Shown: in pieces, positions 47,660 through 58,960 of the stretch
How the letters are laid out: the number at the start of each line of letters is the position of its first letter
Position numbering within the stretch: position 1 is the stretch's first letter
Assembly (NCBI GenBank): GCA_963682175.1
Contig: OY821786.1
Coordinates: 32,357,501-32,421,500, forward strand
DNA from: Triglochin maritima
Lineage: Eukaryota; Streptophyta; Magnoliopsida; Alismatales; Juncaginaceae
Reading direction: 5' to 3'
Length of the DNA stretch: 64,000 nt
The notes under the pieces: model-generated
Seen by the model: the letters and a program-made list of their open reading frames with translations, nothing else
What the model was told of the DNA's origin: nothing
The model's database searches: none
Program-made: the position numbers and the translations under genes

Positions 47660-47967
47660 CTCCTTGGTTTCTGATGGTGGGTATGTTCTAAGGCTTGTTG
47701 ATTGGTATGTTTGATATAATTATACTAAGACATGTTTGATTCATGTACATATATACTGTTGGGACAAAATTTAATTGCATTTTGGTATTACATTGGTTTG
47801 TGAAAATGGACTCGAAGTCTAAAAAATGGCTTGGTTTATGTTGACAATAAATGAAAGAAATGGAAAAGTCATATATTGGATTATTATAAATTAATTACTA
47901 GCTAATTCTACGGACGAACTCAAACGGATTATTTTGATATACTTGAATTAAAAAAATTATGTTGTGG
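47660..47967. other. Upstream flank of PKS2
   Basis: AT-rich DNA upstream of the PKS2 ATG on the minus strand. No clear promoter element recognised. Confidence 0.4.
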
Positions 47968-48123
47968 ATGAATAACTGAACTGCTATTCATCGCCGGAAA
48001 ACTACTTAAATCGCCTGTACGAACTACCATTTTGCCTTTCTAACCTTTCTACTTATATAACTCTTCATTTCACTCTCCTAACACCACACTTTCTTCATAT
48101 TACTCTCATATTCACCAGAAATA

Positions 48124-50585
48124 ATGTCTCGGACGCTGGGAAAAGAACCAGCGGACGCCCCAGATTACTCAAATCTGGTAAAATGTCTTGTTTAGTTTTT
48201 TTGTTTTTTAAAAAAAATATGGGTCGGGCGTCTCCCGTGGATACCTGACCGAAAGGGGAGGCGTCTGCGGGAGCCGCCTCCCCCATAGGATGGGGCGGCT
48301 CCTGACACCAAAAAAAATTAAATTTTTAATTATTTAAATTGATTAAAATTTGTGATAATTGCTAAATAAATTGATTATTCAGTTAATAATTAGTTTAATT
48401 ATTTTAGTAAAGGATTATTCATTATAAATTGTGATAATTGCTAAATAAATTGATTATTAAGTTAATTATTAGTTTACTTATTTTAACAAAATTGTATTTT
48501 TAAAATTGAATTAATAGTCATCGGGTTACCATGGAGGAAAAGGGAAATCAATTCCCTTACGCGAGGTACGTAGTTTAGCAGATGAGTCAGGTCCTCGTCA
48601 TCCACGTAGACGGGGTATTTCTGCTTCAGTTAGAAGACAGAGAGATCTTTTACGTCGTCATCAGACACCTGAGGATTCTTTCGACGACGAGGATGCTTCA
48701 GATGAGGTGATGAGTCACGACGAGAGTGACGATAGGGTCCGGTATGGCTTGGAGCCACAGGAGGAGGCGATACAACAGTATGGTCGAGGACGGGGGCGAC
48801 ATTGTAGTACTTCGGCTGCGTGGGTCGTAAGGAAAGGTCGAGGTTGCCGATTTGTGACAGGTGATTCGAGTTCGTGCACTGCAGACGCCCGAACTCAGAA
48901 GAAGAAGAGGGGTGAGGACGAGTCTTGGATCGTGACGGATATGATGCCTTGTGGTCCTATACATGGCAGCGTCATTCCGAGTTTCGGAGGCCACATCGCC
49001 AGATGTATTTGGAAGGGCGAGGATCGGAAGGTTCTGAAGTGCTATAATCGGCACAGAGCCTGTATTACATTGCAGGCTTGGCGTTCAGTGATGACTGATG
49101 ATATGACGGCGACTATTAGTGATAGGGGATTTGGTCACTTGTTGTACAACATGTTTTCCTGCCTTGACATGCCGTTGATTTTGGCTTTCGTGGAGCGGTG
49201 ACAGTCTGACACCAACACTTTCCACTTGTCGTTCGGAGAGATGACGATCATGTTGCATGACGTCTTCCAGATTCTGCACATTCCTGTTGAGGGTCGTATG
49301 GTCAGTGCGTGGGTGCCGACGTCTGAGTTGAAGTTTTTTGTATCAAAGTTGCTGGGTGTTAGCGTCGAGGGTCTTGGGCGGGATAGCTCATTTTGGAGTG
49401 GCGGTGGTGTTAGTATCAATGTTGTGGACGACTGTTGCAGACGGGGGCGACCACCACGGACTGAGGATACGCATATGACTGCCTACCTCTTCTTACTGCT
49501 AGGCTGCGTCTTGTTTGTCGACAAGAGCGGTTGCAGAGTCAGACCACGCGACCTATTGGAGGCAAGGGAGCCGGATACCATTGGTCAGTAATCATGGGGG
49601 TCAGCAACGTTGACATATCTGTATCGCCAGCTGGGTATATCGAGTCGTGCTGATTGTTCTGGCATTACGGGTTGTCTTACACTACTACAGCCTTGGATAT
49701 ACGAATATTTTCTTGCTTTCCGCCCACATCGGGAGCGGAAGATCATTGAGCGTGGTCATCCTCGTTTGCATATGTGGGTTGTCCGGGCCGAGGATAAGAA
49801 TTAGGGACGACTCCTTTCTATTCGTAGACGGCTAGATCAGATGATTGCATCGCATGTATATAATGTATATATCATTCACGTTTATTTAAATTTCAAGTTT
49901 ATTATTATTAACGTATAAACATTTAGGTGGAGTGGTTGCCGTATGGTCCTGAGTCTGCTGTAGTTGTGCCGAGGACTACATTTATGGGCGTTATTCGTTA
50001 TAGGGATATCACAAAGCCTTATTTACCTGATATCGTGTTGCGTCAGTTAGGTTACGTTCAGGTTATTCTGGTGTACATCCCGACGCTTGAGCATGTAGTA
50101 CGGTCTACGATTGCAACGACGTACGACGTCAGGCATAACGTTTCGTTCGCGGAATCGGTTTGGGGGACATTTCCGAGAGTAGGATGACTTCACTTGGACA
50201 ATCTGAGTCGTAGCCTCGACCCCTCCAATTGTGATGCAGATTATTTGTAGTGGTTCGGTAGGTGCTCACATCCACTTATCGTGCGCGGTACCATTCCGAT
50301 ACTGAAGAGCCCACTAGATTGGACATGTTCCGATGCTGTAAGTTTATCTAATTTAATTTTTAATTGTAATGTATATTTTATTTTATTTTGTTAATGTACG
50401 TTAATTTTTATGTTACATACAGTGGATGAGTAGGGTGATACGGTATACGCAGCCGTTCTTGCGACAGAGAGACAGGATGCCGACTGAGGATACGAGACTT
50501 GCATGTACAGATTTGGATCGCTTCATTGAGGATTAGAACAGCCAGTTGGGCATTTCAGACCATGATTCGGATGCTGAGTTCTAGT
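48124..50585 (+). pseudogene. Plant mobile domain (PMD/MAIN-like) protein of MULE2, several stops
   Basis: Exon 1 is 48124-48177 (MSRTLGKEPADAPDYSNL). The intron is 48178-48517. Exon 2 from 48518 is open through an Arg/Asp-rich region into the PMD: PIHGSVIPSFGGHIARCIWK, GFGHLLYNMFSCLDMPLILA, FHLSFGEMTIMLHDVFQILH, TAYLFLLLGCVLFVDKSGCR, LTYLYRQLGISSRADCSG, CLTLLQPWIYEYFLAFRPH. Stops lie in frame at 49199, 49589 and 49802. A later exon from about 49927 gives VEWLPYGPESAVVVP and YLPDIVLRQLGYVQVIL, with more stops at about 50185, 50250 and 50535, ending near 50585. This is a decayed relative of the MULE1 PMD gene but clearly a different subtype. Confidence 0.8.
48228..48308. other. CG-rich inverted repeats in the first intron of the MULE2 PMD gene
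   Basis: GGAGGCG...CGCCTCC and GGAGCCGCC...GGCGGCTCC arms lie within 80 bp. They parallel the palindromes of MULE1 in position (inside the left end) but not in sequence. Confidence 0.7.
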
Positions 50586-50848
50586 TGACTTGCTCTTACT
50601 TTCGTTTTATTATATGTTGAACTGTTACTACATTTCTTGTTATTTGTTTATGCTTATCTGTGTACTCTTATTATTTATTTCTGACGAACATATATTTTAC
50701 TTATTTCTTTAGCTATCGTATTTTTAATACTTATTTCTCACGAGCATATCATAGTAACTTAAATTTAATTTAAAATATAGTAAAAGAACAACACGATATA
50801 AGTACAAATACACGATATTATACTTTACAAATGCATTACAAATTATAA

Positions 50849-53572
50849 TCAAAATGTACTACGTAACTGGTTCCAATACGCTATCCTACTTTTGTCCTCC
50901 CATCCAACAACACTCTCATCTCGCATTTGATACCACAAGGTTTCTATAGAAGGTACTAAGAAATCATCAGCTAATTCCAAATGAATAAAATGTATGTAAC
51001 TCCCTAAACGAGCAATGACCAACTCTCTGACTGGCCTCATCATAGTAGACAGACTCTCCAAAGGTAGCACAATAAGACACGGGAACAATGAACCATCCAT
51101 TCCCATTGAGAAATACATGACCGCACACTTTTAAAAATTAGCAATCGGGAACAAGTCGGCCCAAACCTCCATATATTGATCCTCGTCACAAGCTCCCCCA
51201 CCCCAATCAATTCGTTGATGAGCTTGTATCACATTGCCGAAATAGACATTCTCATAAATAGAATGCGCACCTATCTCATTAGAAATCGCACGACGGGTGT
51301 ACGACCAGTTGTCTTGACCACCATGGAAGACATCGACAACACATCGAAATCCACAGTTGTCATCAGCACGTACGTCATTCCACCTCTCCAGAAATGGTAA
51401 AATGATTCCTGGCAGTCTATCAACATATGGGAAGTTATCCACGTCAGTCCGTCCGGACACTGTAAGATAGAGAAATAGCAATTCATTAAAACAACAAAAT
51501 TAGGAGATAATCTATTCAACTCTCTCTAGATTAGTGATATATATTAAATAACAACAAAGATATCGTCATACAAGATCTTGTGCCCGTCTTCACGGACGAT
51601 CGAGACAAATTGGAAGACCGACCACGACCCTTGCTCTTCTCCCACTACTGGCAGACCGACAACGACCTTGCTCAGCAAACTCGAAGGAACTCGGGTCCCG
51701 ACGTGTCGAATTTCTCCTAGGTCGACCTCGTACCTTAGTATTTTCTGCGGGTTCTCCATAGTTCGACTGATCGGGGTGTAACTGTTCGTATAAAATATGA
51801 GAGGCACTACGAATTACTGCAGGGTCGCTCCCCGAAGCTCTCATAAACGAGCTTCCGAAAATGCTCGATGTCTTGTGCTGACTGATCCACAAACTCTGAC
51901 ATCTGGACTCCTTCTCCAATGACAAGTGTTTTCCAGAATGGATGAATCTACTCTAAATAAATTTCATCACCTGACGCAATACACTCCTACATGGTACATG
52001 CATAAGGAATCTCATGTGATGTCAGAAAAGCACACCCGCAACGATATTCAACTTCATTCTTAAATCCTGCATTCTCTTCAACTCCTAAGTCAATAATGAC
52101 AAGCAGTGATGCGAAACTCGACCATTTATATGCTGAAACAAATGACTTATGTAGTTTGTCAAATTTCAACGTCTCGAATTTTCAAGAAAGTTCCAAATAT
52201 TTGGCAGCTGCATTTCAATAGCCGAGTTCACGCGGTCGAAAAGAGTGTCCAGAGCGGAAGTCGATGTAGTGATCCACTCTTTCAGAGCTGAATGTGCACT
52301 TTCCACCCTACAGTTCGTAGTGTTGACGAAATTAAGGACTTTATTCGTTCAATTCAACACAAAGTTTTCTTTATGCACTAACCACGTGTCTTCCACATAC
52401 TCCGTGAGCACTGGCCAAGACTTGAAAAAATCTTTCAGATTACGGACTGATCTATCATAGTCCATCTGTGAATCAGAAATCATAACTCTCCTCCACTTTC
52501 CATGCCTAAACATTTCTGCAGACTTCTTGTCCTTGCCGAAAACGTGGTATGCGTAGATAGACTCGGTCTCATCCTTCAAAATCGCATATCCGACGAGAAA
52601 ATTCATGTTTGTTGGAGTAACTCCAACCATCTCAAACAAAGGCATCTTGTACTTGTTCGTCTTATACGTCAAATCCATGCAGATTACGAAAGGGTATGTA
52701 CGCAACAACCGAACTGACGGCGGATGTGCCAAAAATGCGTGAGTGAGGACATTAGTTTCTTCATCTGCTACAATCCAATGCAAATACTTATACTGCACTG
52801 CCTGACTGAGAAACTGCTGAGTGCGATTCCTGTCTTCAGATTTCGTCCTCCTCATGTACTCTCTGAAGTTATAAATATGTCTCTGATTGGGATTATCCTC
52901 CGGAAATTTCTCCTTTACTGTCAACAAAATATTTCGTGGTCTTGCTTGTGCCTTAGTCATATCACGAACAATTTGTTTGGCTCCAGCAATAAGTCCGCTG
53001 ACTTATCGGTGACCCTCTGAATAAAATGCAGTGTGTGGTTGTGCTACCCATGGGTGCTATTAGAAACAACGACTCATCCATCACGATAGCGTCGCTCGAC
53101 TACTTTTACCAAAAAACGACAACCGTAAACTTTTCTTTTTGTGTTCTTCCGTAGTGCAATAATTGTATCACGAGAACTCATTTCATGTCTGCGATCACAT
53201 CTCAAGTAACAATCTGTTCGGTTATCTGTTTTTGATTTGTAAGATCATATAACCAAAAAATATCTGGCTCCTATGACAACTTGTTTCGTCAATTTACAAG
53301 CTTCCTCGATTGTTGTAAATATTTGTTTACTATCAAAAAGCTCACTGTAATCTACTCCATCACCACCGAAATCTTGCAACGGAACGTGAAAAAAAATTAA
53401 CAGAAAATTAAAAAATATTAAAAAATGGGCATCTGGATAAGACGCCTCCACCATGGTGGGGGCGTCTTATCCAGAAGCCCCCACCATGGGGGAGGGGCCT
53501 TAGATAGACACCCGAGTCGGAAAACAAAACCACTTCCGTTACCTCACCGGATCCAGGCACTTCGCCAGCCAT
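50849..53572 (-). pseudogene. MULE2 transposase fused to an OTU cysteine protease domain, decayed
   Basis: It reads from an ATG at 53572 (MAGEVPGSGEVTEV). After a broken FAR1-like N-terminus come LIAGAKQIVRDMTKAQARPR and the MULE core (FVICMDLTYKTNKYKMPLFE, VGVTPTNMNFLVGYAILKDE, then NTTNCRVESAHSAL with the conserved Glu), a SWIM-like CGCAFLTSHEIPYAC, and at the C-terminus an OTU domain (VRADDNCGFRCVVDVF, GGQDNWSYTRRAI, GSYIHFIHLELADDFLVPSI). The D-x-x-C of the OTU site is present. Frameshifts occur near 52350 and 51590, stops near 52970 and 51986, and part of the core between the second Asp and the Glu is lost. OTU domains occur in some plant MULE transposases; their role there is unknown. 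Confidence 0.78.
53424..53505. other. CG-rich inverted repeats at the 5' end of the MULE2 transposase
   Basis: GGATAAGACGCC-TCCACCATGGTGGG-GGCGTCTTATCC is a 12 bp perfect stem at about 53433-53470, followed by GCCCCCACCATGGGGGAGGGGC. Both lie just inside the right end, matching the left-end set at 48228. Confidence 0.85.
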
Positions 53573-54399
53573 TTTCGTGGTGTTGGTACTGGGAATGTGA
53601 GTAAAACTGAGTCAAAAACCTTATTTAAAGACACAGGACGAAATGAGTATTAAGTGATTTGTTAAGGCAAAAAAGTAATTGTTATGGCGATTTAAGTAGT
53701 TTCCGACGACGAATAGTAATCCCCATGAATAATGAATCCTACGACTACTATTCAAGACGGTGCCGATTGAAAGTGAACAAATAAAACATTAGAAAAGTAA
53801 TAATGTAGCAAATCCATGCAATGCTTGTGTGCAGGTAGATTTTGGGTAGGATAAAATGTTCACACAACGTAAAAAAAGCATAAATACAAGTGTTTGAGAT
53901 AATACATAAAAGGAAGGTTGTATATACAAAGGAGTTCTAGGAGAAAGTTTCGTGAAATAGAAGATGTGAGATAGTGTTGTTATTCGTGTTCCTTGTTCTA
54001 CGTGCGTGGTGTGTTCTTCTCGACAATGACTGTAACGTCCTCGAACAGCGGAAAATTTAAAATTTTAAAACATACAATCGACGAAGGACATTACCATGAT
54101 ATACACTAGGTGCACCAACGTATATATAAATATACATATCTGAGTTTACAACAAGAGGTGATTACATCAAAAGCTATAAGGTAAATATACAATGTAATCA
54201 CAACAACCTCAAAACGAGGGGGAAGCAGGATCTGATCCCAGAAGCTCTCCTCCGCAGGCACCACCCTCTACCGTTGCTCCTGGCCTGAAAGCCGACATAA
54301 AATGCCTGAGTTTCCAGAAGAAAACCCAGTACGCCAAACCCTAACACATATATGGACAATAATGAAAATGCATGAATGAAGAATAGCACAATCTGACAC

Positions 54400-54690
54400 A
54401 ACCAGGTCTCAAGGGTCCTCTCACCCCAACACACCACACCCGTGCACACAAGGCACTGCCGGCACAACACGGCCACACAACCGGGTCTCAAGGGTCCTCT
54501 CACCCCAACCCCACAACACACGTGCACACACGGCACCGCCGGAAAATCATCGGTCACGGGTCTCAAGGGTCCTCTCACCCCAACCCCACAACACACACAA
54601 TCGGGTCTCAAGGGTCCTCTCACCCCAACCCCACAACACACGCAACCGGGTCTCAAGGGTCCTCTAACCCCAACCCCACAACACTCGTAC
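54400..54690. repeat. Minisatellite in the LTR
   Basis: GGGTCTCAAGGGTCCTCTCA with CCCCAACCCCACAACACAC is repeated five times with unit lengths of roughly 45-75 bp. Confidence 0.92.
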
Positions 54691-54886
54691 CACCATCGGG
54701 CGACAGTCTGTGTCGTTGCCCAAAAGGCCAGAGAGACGAGCCACTTTCAAGCGTACGAGCACCCCACTATCGGGCGCCAGTCCGTGTCGTTGCCCCCCGT
54801 GAGGCCGGAGAGACGAGGCGCCGTCAAGTGTACTCATAAAACCACGAATCCGCCAAAAACAGCAGAAACGGTCAAACGAAAACCAT

Positions 54887-55345
54887 CTTCCGGTCGACCG
54901 AAAAGCACCAGTAAGAAAACGTTTTCGCAAACCAAACACCAACGGTCGACCGACCCAACACTCCTGGTCGACCGAAAACCACCAGTAAGATTCACCAACA
55001 GTCCACACTTCACGGTCAACCGAAACCACACTTCCGGTCGACCGGCCATTAAGTTAACTTAAGCGTCGGTCGGACGAAGTCAACGAGCGGTCGACCGTTT
55101 TGATGGTCAACGCCCCCAACCAACCTACGACAGTACTTTTGGTCGACCGGCAAAGGGGTCCCGTTCGACCGAAAATACCCAGGACGTCTTTCTCACGCTA
55201 AAATTGCACAACCGGTCGACCGCCCCAAAGGCATCGTTCGACCGGTGCGAGGGATTCACCCAAAAATACACTACAACCGGTCGACCGATTTTAGTGCAGA
55301 AACCGTTGTGCAGGTCCGACAAGCCCAAACGGCTTACCGTCGACC
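54887..55345. repeat. CGGTCGACCG array in a gypsy LTR
   Basis: About ten exact GGTCGACC cores plus variants such as GGTCAACC and GTTCGACC. Confidence 0.92.
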
Positions 55346-55737
55346 GCTCCCACCCCCACACTAATAATTGGTGAGCGTAAAAGCAAGTTTGACATACCTT
55401 AAGGCTTGAAGAAACCTTCGAAGAAACCACGGCGAGCGTTTCCATGAAAAAGCTCGAACTCCGGCGAACTTCCGATTCCCGATCTCTACGACGACTCCGG
55501 CGACTCCAACACAAACCCTCGCCTCCACCAACACCGAAGAAACACTGGGCAGAGAGAGACGAGTGAGATAGAGAGAGGTCGTGAGAGAGGGAGAGAGTGA
55601 AGAGTGAGGGACAGATGGAAAATCCGAACCTTATATACAAAACCCACTTTCGATCTCAGCCGTCGATCTCAATCCACCACTAATCCTCTCCTAAACAAGA
55701 TTAGCACAATAAGAAAGGGTTAGGATATTACAATGAC

Positions 55738-56832
55738 AACATCGTTGTTGCAATCATTATCATCGACCATCGTCTCTTTATATATTCAGCCTTAATTTAG
55801 AGCATATACATCGGATGCATAGCCTCAGGACAAAAAAGGTTAGCCCGCGTATCTAAACACGCAGGCAACAATTGTCCGATCCGCTGCGGAGGCAAGGCAA
55901 AGTATAGAGCACTCGCTACTAACAACCTAAGTTAACAAAGTACTCTCATTCTCATTGGTGATAATCTTTCTCTAAGAGTGTCTTTTATAAGCTATGCAGT
56001 AAACTCGGTCTTGTGTCTCGACGAAGTTTAAGAGAGCGTAGTAGATTACCTTAATTAGTCCTGGTGTAATGGACATGTTGGTTAGCCCGGTGTAATGTTG
56101 GACATGCAACTAAGCCCGGTGTATTAAGCCGAGTGTGCATGGTTGAGTTTGTTGAAAGTTGTTGTAACAAACTCTAATTATTATGCCTCTCACATTATTT
56201 CTCAACATAGTCCTTCGATTCCAACGGTTGGAGTTATATAAGCAATCCAAAAGTGGTTTTTAAGACATTGACCAAACAACAAGGAAAGAATGCATGAAAC
56301 TATGCCAATGATTAGGGGTGTAAACGAGTCGAGTCGAGCCGAGCGAAATTTCGAATCATGAGTATCATCTTATGTTATTATCAAATACCAAAAAAATATA
56401 AATAGAGTAACTATTGAGTCGAGCTTCAAAAAAATTCGAGTTCGAGCGGCTCGTTTATTGAATCAAGTTTGAAGTTTTTTTTTGTTTTTTATCGATATCT
56501 TTCATTTTCAAGTTAAACAAGAGTTGAACATTTTTCGAGTCGAATTCGAGTTGAATTATCAAGCCGAACCAAAGTTGACCGTCCTAACAACGATAACAAC
56601 TCCAATTAAATTAGTAGATTTTAAAATTGAAATTGTAAATAAGAGCAATAATCGAACTCAACAACGTACAGCAAGTTGGATCGTGAGCTACGGGGATGAA
56701 CGCATAAAGTAAATAATTCTGATAAATAAGACAACGAAAGCAAACATAGAAATTATAACGTGATTATTCCCACTTTAATATTTGTTATTAATTGTGGTGA
56801 GGTGATAGTGCAATGGAGCGTAGGTAGCTAGC
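55738..56832. other. Intergenic DNA downstream of PKS1
   Basis: No gene supported. 56327-56460 (GGGGTGTAAACGAGTCGAG, with GAGTCGAG repeats) resembles a common plant repeat, but its limits are not visible. Confidence 0.4.
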
Positions 56833-57463
56833 CTAAATGGAAACACTATTAAGGAGCAATGTTATGACCCTAACTTAATTAAGGTTCTAATGGTGATTAG
56901 GTTGCTAATGATGGAGGGTTTGCATGGGAAGTTGAGGTGGAGGAATAGGAGATGTGTTGGTGTTGCTGTTGGAGAGGTTTGGGTGAATAGTGGGCTGGAG
57001 AGTAGGGTGCGGCTGAAGGATGGGAGGCATGGGTTGATGGGTGGCTGGCTTTTGGTGAAGAGAAAATCCATCTCTCTCTCTCTTCCTTCTCACTCTCTCA
57101 CGTTTCTCCTTCCTCTCTTCTTCTCTTCTTCTTTAACCTTTCTCCTCTCCATCCTTTCCTTCCTCTCTGTTGTGGCTCGAGCTCGACTGGTGAAGGTGCG
57201 CGAGGCAGGGGTGTGCTGGGTCTAGTGCGCCGCAAGAAGAGGAGCTCAGTGTGAGACGGTGATCGTCGGAGGCAAGCAAGGCGGTGAGCTCCGGTGTTCT
57301 TCGTTGTTCTTCACGAAAAGGTATGCCAAGTTCTTGCATTAGATGTCTATAGTGATCACCCACGTTGGGGTGATGTTTTGGTAGGTCGCGGGAGGTCGGA
57401 GATCTCGCCGGTGACGAGTTTCGGCGTCAAAACCTCGGCTGGTGCGAGGTTGAAGACGTCTGT

Positions 57464-57901
57464 CGGTCGACCGGGTGCCTTGGACGGTCGACCGAACGTA
57501 GTGTTTCTGACTGTCTATGGTGTTTTGGTCGACCGGTTCCCTTGTTCGGTCGACCAGAACTTAAGTATACCGGTAGGATGCTAGTGTTTTCGGTCGACCG
57601 TTGATGACATAGAAAATATTAAGTTGACCCTGTAGGTTTTCGGTCGACCGAGACCCCTGAGTCGGTCGACCGATAGATTGGATTTTGATGTTGACCAGAC
57701 TCCGGATTTTGACCTCGTTCGGTCGACCGGGTTTAGACCTTCGGTAGACCGTTAGGAATTATTGTGTTGTGCAAATAGTTCGACCGTTGCAGACGCTTCG
57801 GTCGACCGATTCTCTTGTGGAAGCGGTCGACCGAGCTGTCACTTTCGGTCGACCGATTTCCCTTGTGGAAGCGGTCGACCGGTTGTCACAGCGGTCGACC
57901 G
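57464..57901. repeat. CGGTCGACCG array in a gypsy LTR
   Basis: About a dozen exact GGTCGACC cores, mostly as CGGTCGACCG, the best preserved of the gypsy arrays here. Confidence 0.94.
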
Positions 57902-58429
57902 TTTTTGCACATGACAGAATTCCTGGTTCCGCTTAGGATGTCAACTTTGTCCACGGAAACTCGTGTCCTCGCTTTGTGCATGAGCCGGGAGGTGACGGTG
58001 GGCGCGTTATGCGTGTCTTCCCAGGGACCGCCGTGTGGAAGAGTGTGGGTGTCCGAAACGCGTCACCTCCATGTATGGATCGTGACTATATCTGGTGGAT
58101 CGTTTGACTCGCGTTAGAGTAGCAGCCTGAGGGATTGCGGATCCCATTGCTTCAGCAACACGCAACTGCTGACGGGTGCAGTGACTACCGGCCGATGGCT
58201 ACAGAGGCACAGTGACTACCGGCCAGGATTGGCGACGGAGGTCCAGAGAGGTACCGGCCTATTGACGGCGACGGAGATCGCGACCCTGCTCGTTTGGAGC
58301 CGGAGTTGGTGTTGCACGTGGAGCTCGTTGACCCTGCGGACTTCGGTTCGGATCTGTCGATTGTCTGTCCCTGTGTGTGGCGGATATGTTCGACTGGCCT
58401 TGTTAGGCAGTTATTGCACGTGTCGTGCG

Positions 58430-58960
58430 GCCTGTGTGGCGGCGATAGGGCCCCTGTGCGACCTGTGTGGCGGCAGGGAGAATCGCGCGTGGCCTGTGTG
58501 GTTGCGGCGATGGACTGTCGATAATGTGTTCCGGCAGGTAGCTCGACTGGGCACCTATCGAGTGATATCTCGTGCGGTCTGTGTGGTGCCGGTTGATGGA
58601 CCGACCTGAGCGACGGCTCCGTTGGTGTGATGGTGGACCACGATGTTTTCATATCTGATTCTACCTGCGCGGAAGTGTGAACGCCTCCTCACCGATCCCT
58701 TGGCTTGTGTAGTCGCGTGTGGGGATGTGTTGCGTACTGTCTGTTAAACCATATGTGCCTACGGTAGGTCTCTACGGGGACCCGATGCTGGACCGTGCGG
58801 CCTGTGTGGCGGCGGTGATGTTTGACCGTGTGGCCTGTGTGGTACCGGTGGTTGTTGGACCGTGCGGCCTGTGTGGCGACGGTGATGTTGCGGACCGTGG
58901 GGCCTGTGTGGCAGCGGTGGCGATTGTAGACCGCGGGGCCCGTGTGGCAGCGGGAACGAT
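58430..58960. repeat. GC-rich minisatellite in the LTR
   Basis: CGGCCTGTGTGGCGGCGGTGA-like units, clearest at 58790-58960 where they recur every 30-45 bp. Confidence 0.85.

Larger units (their letters stand above)
47976..53724. mobile_element. Second Mutator-like element (MULE2) with PMD and transposase-OTU genes
   Basis: The terminal repeats share CTATTC.TCG.CGGAAA.CTACTTAAATCGCC (left at 47982 onward; right inverted to 53724). The flanks are ATGAATAA (47968-47975 and 53725-53732), 8 bp, or 9 with one mismatch. Cargo: a PMD gene on plus and a transposase with an OTU domain on minus, converging near 50.6-50.8 kb, the same arrangement as MULE1. Confidence 0.85.
54031..55732 (-). mobile_element. 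Gypsy solo LTR (1702 bp)
   Basis: TGTAACGTCC ... GATATTACA with an exact 5 bp duplication ATGAC (54026-54030 and 55733-55737). It contains a minisatellite (54400-54690) and a CGGTCGACCG array (54887-55345). Confidence 0.92.

Noticed and set aside
55798..55925. Possible small MITE starting TTTAGAGCATATACATCGG
   Set aside because: The start looks MITE-like but no inverted end or target duplication could be found.
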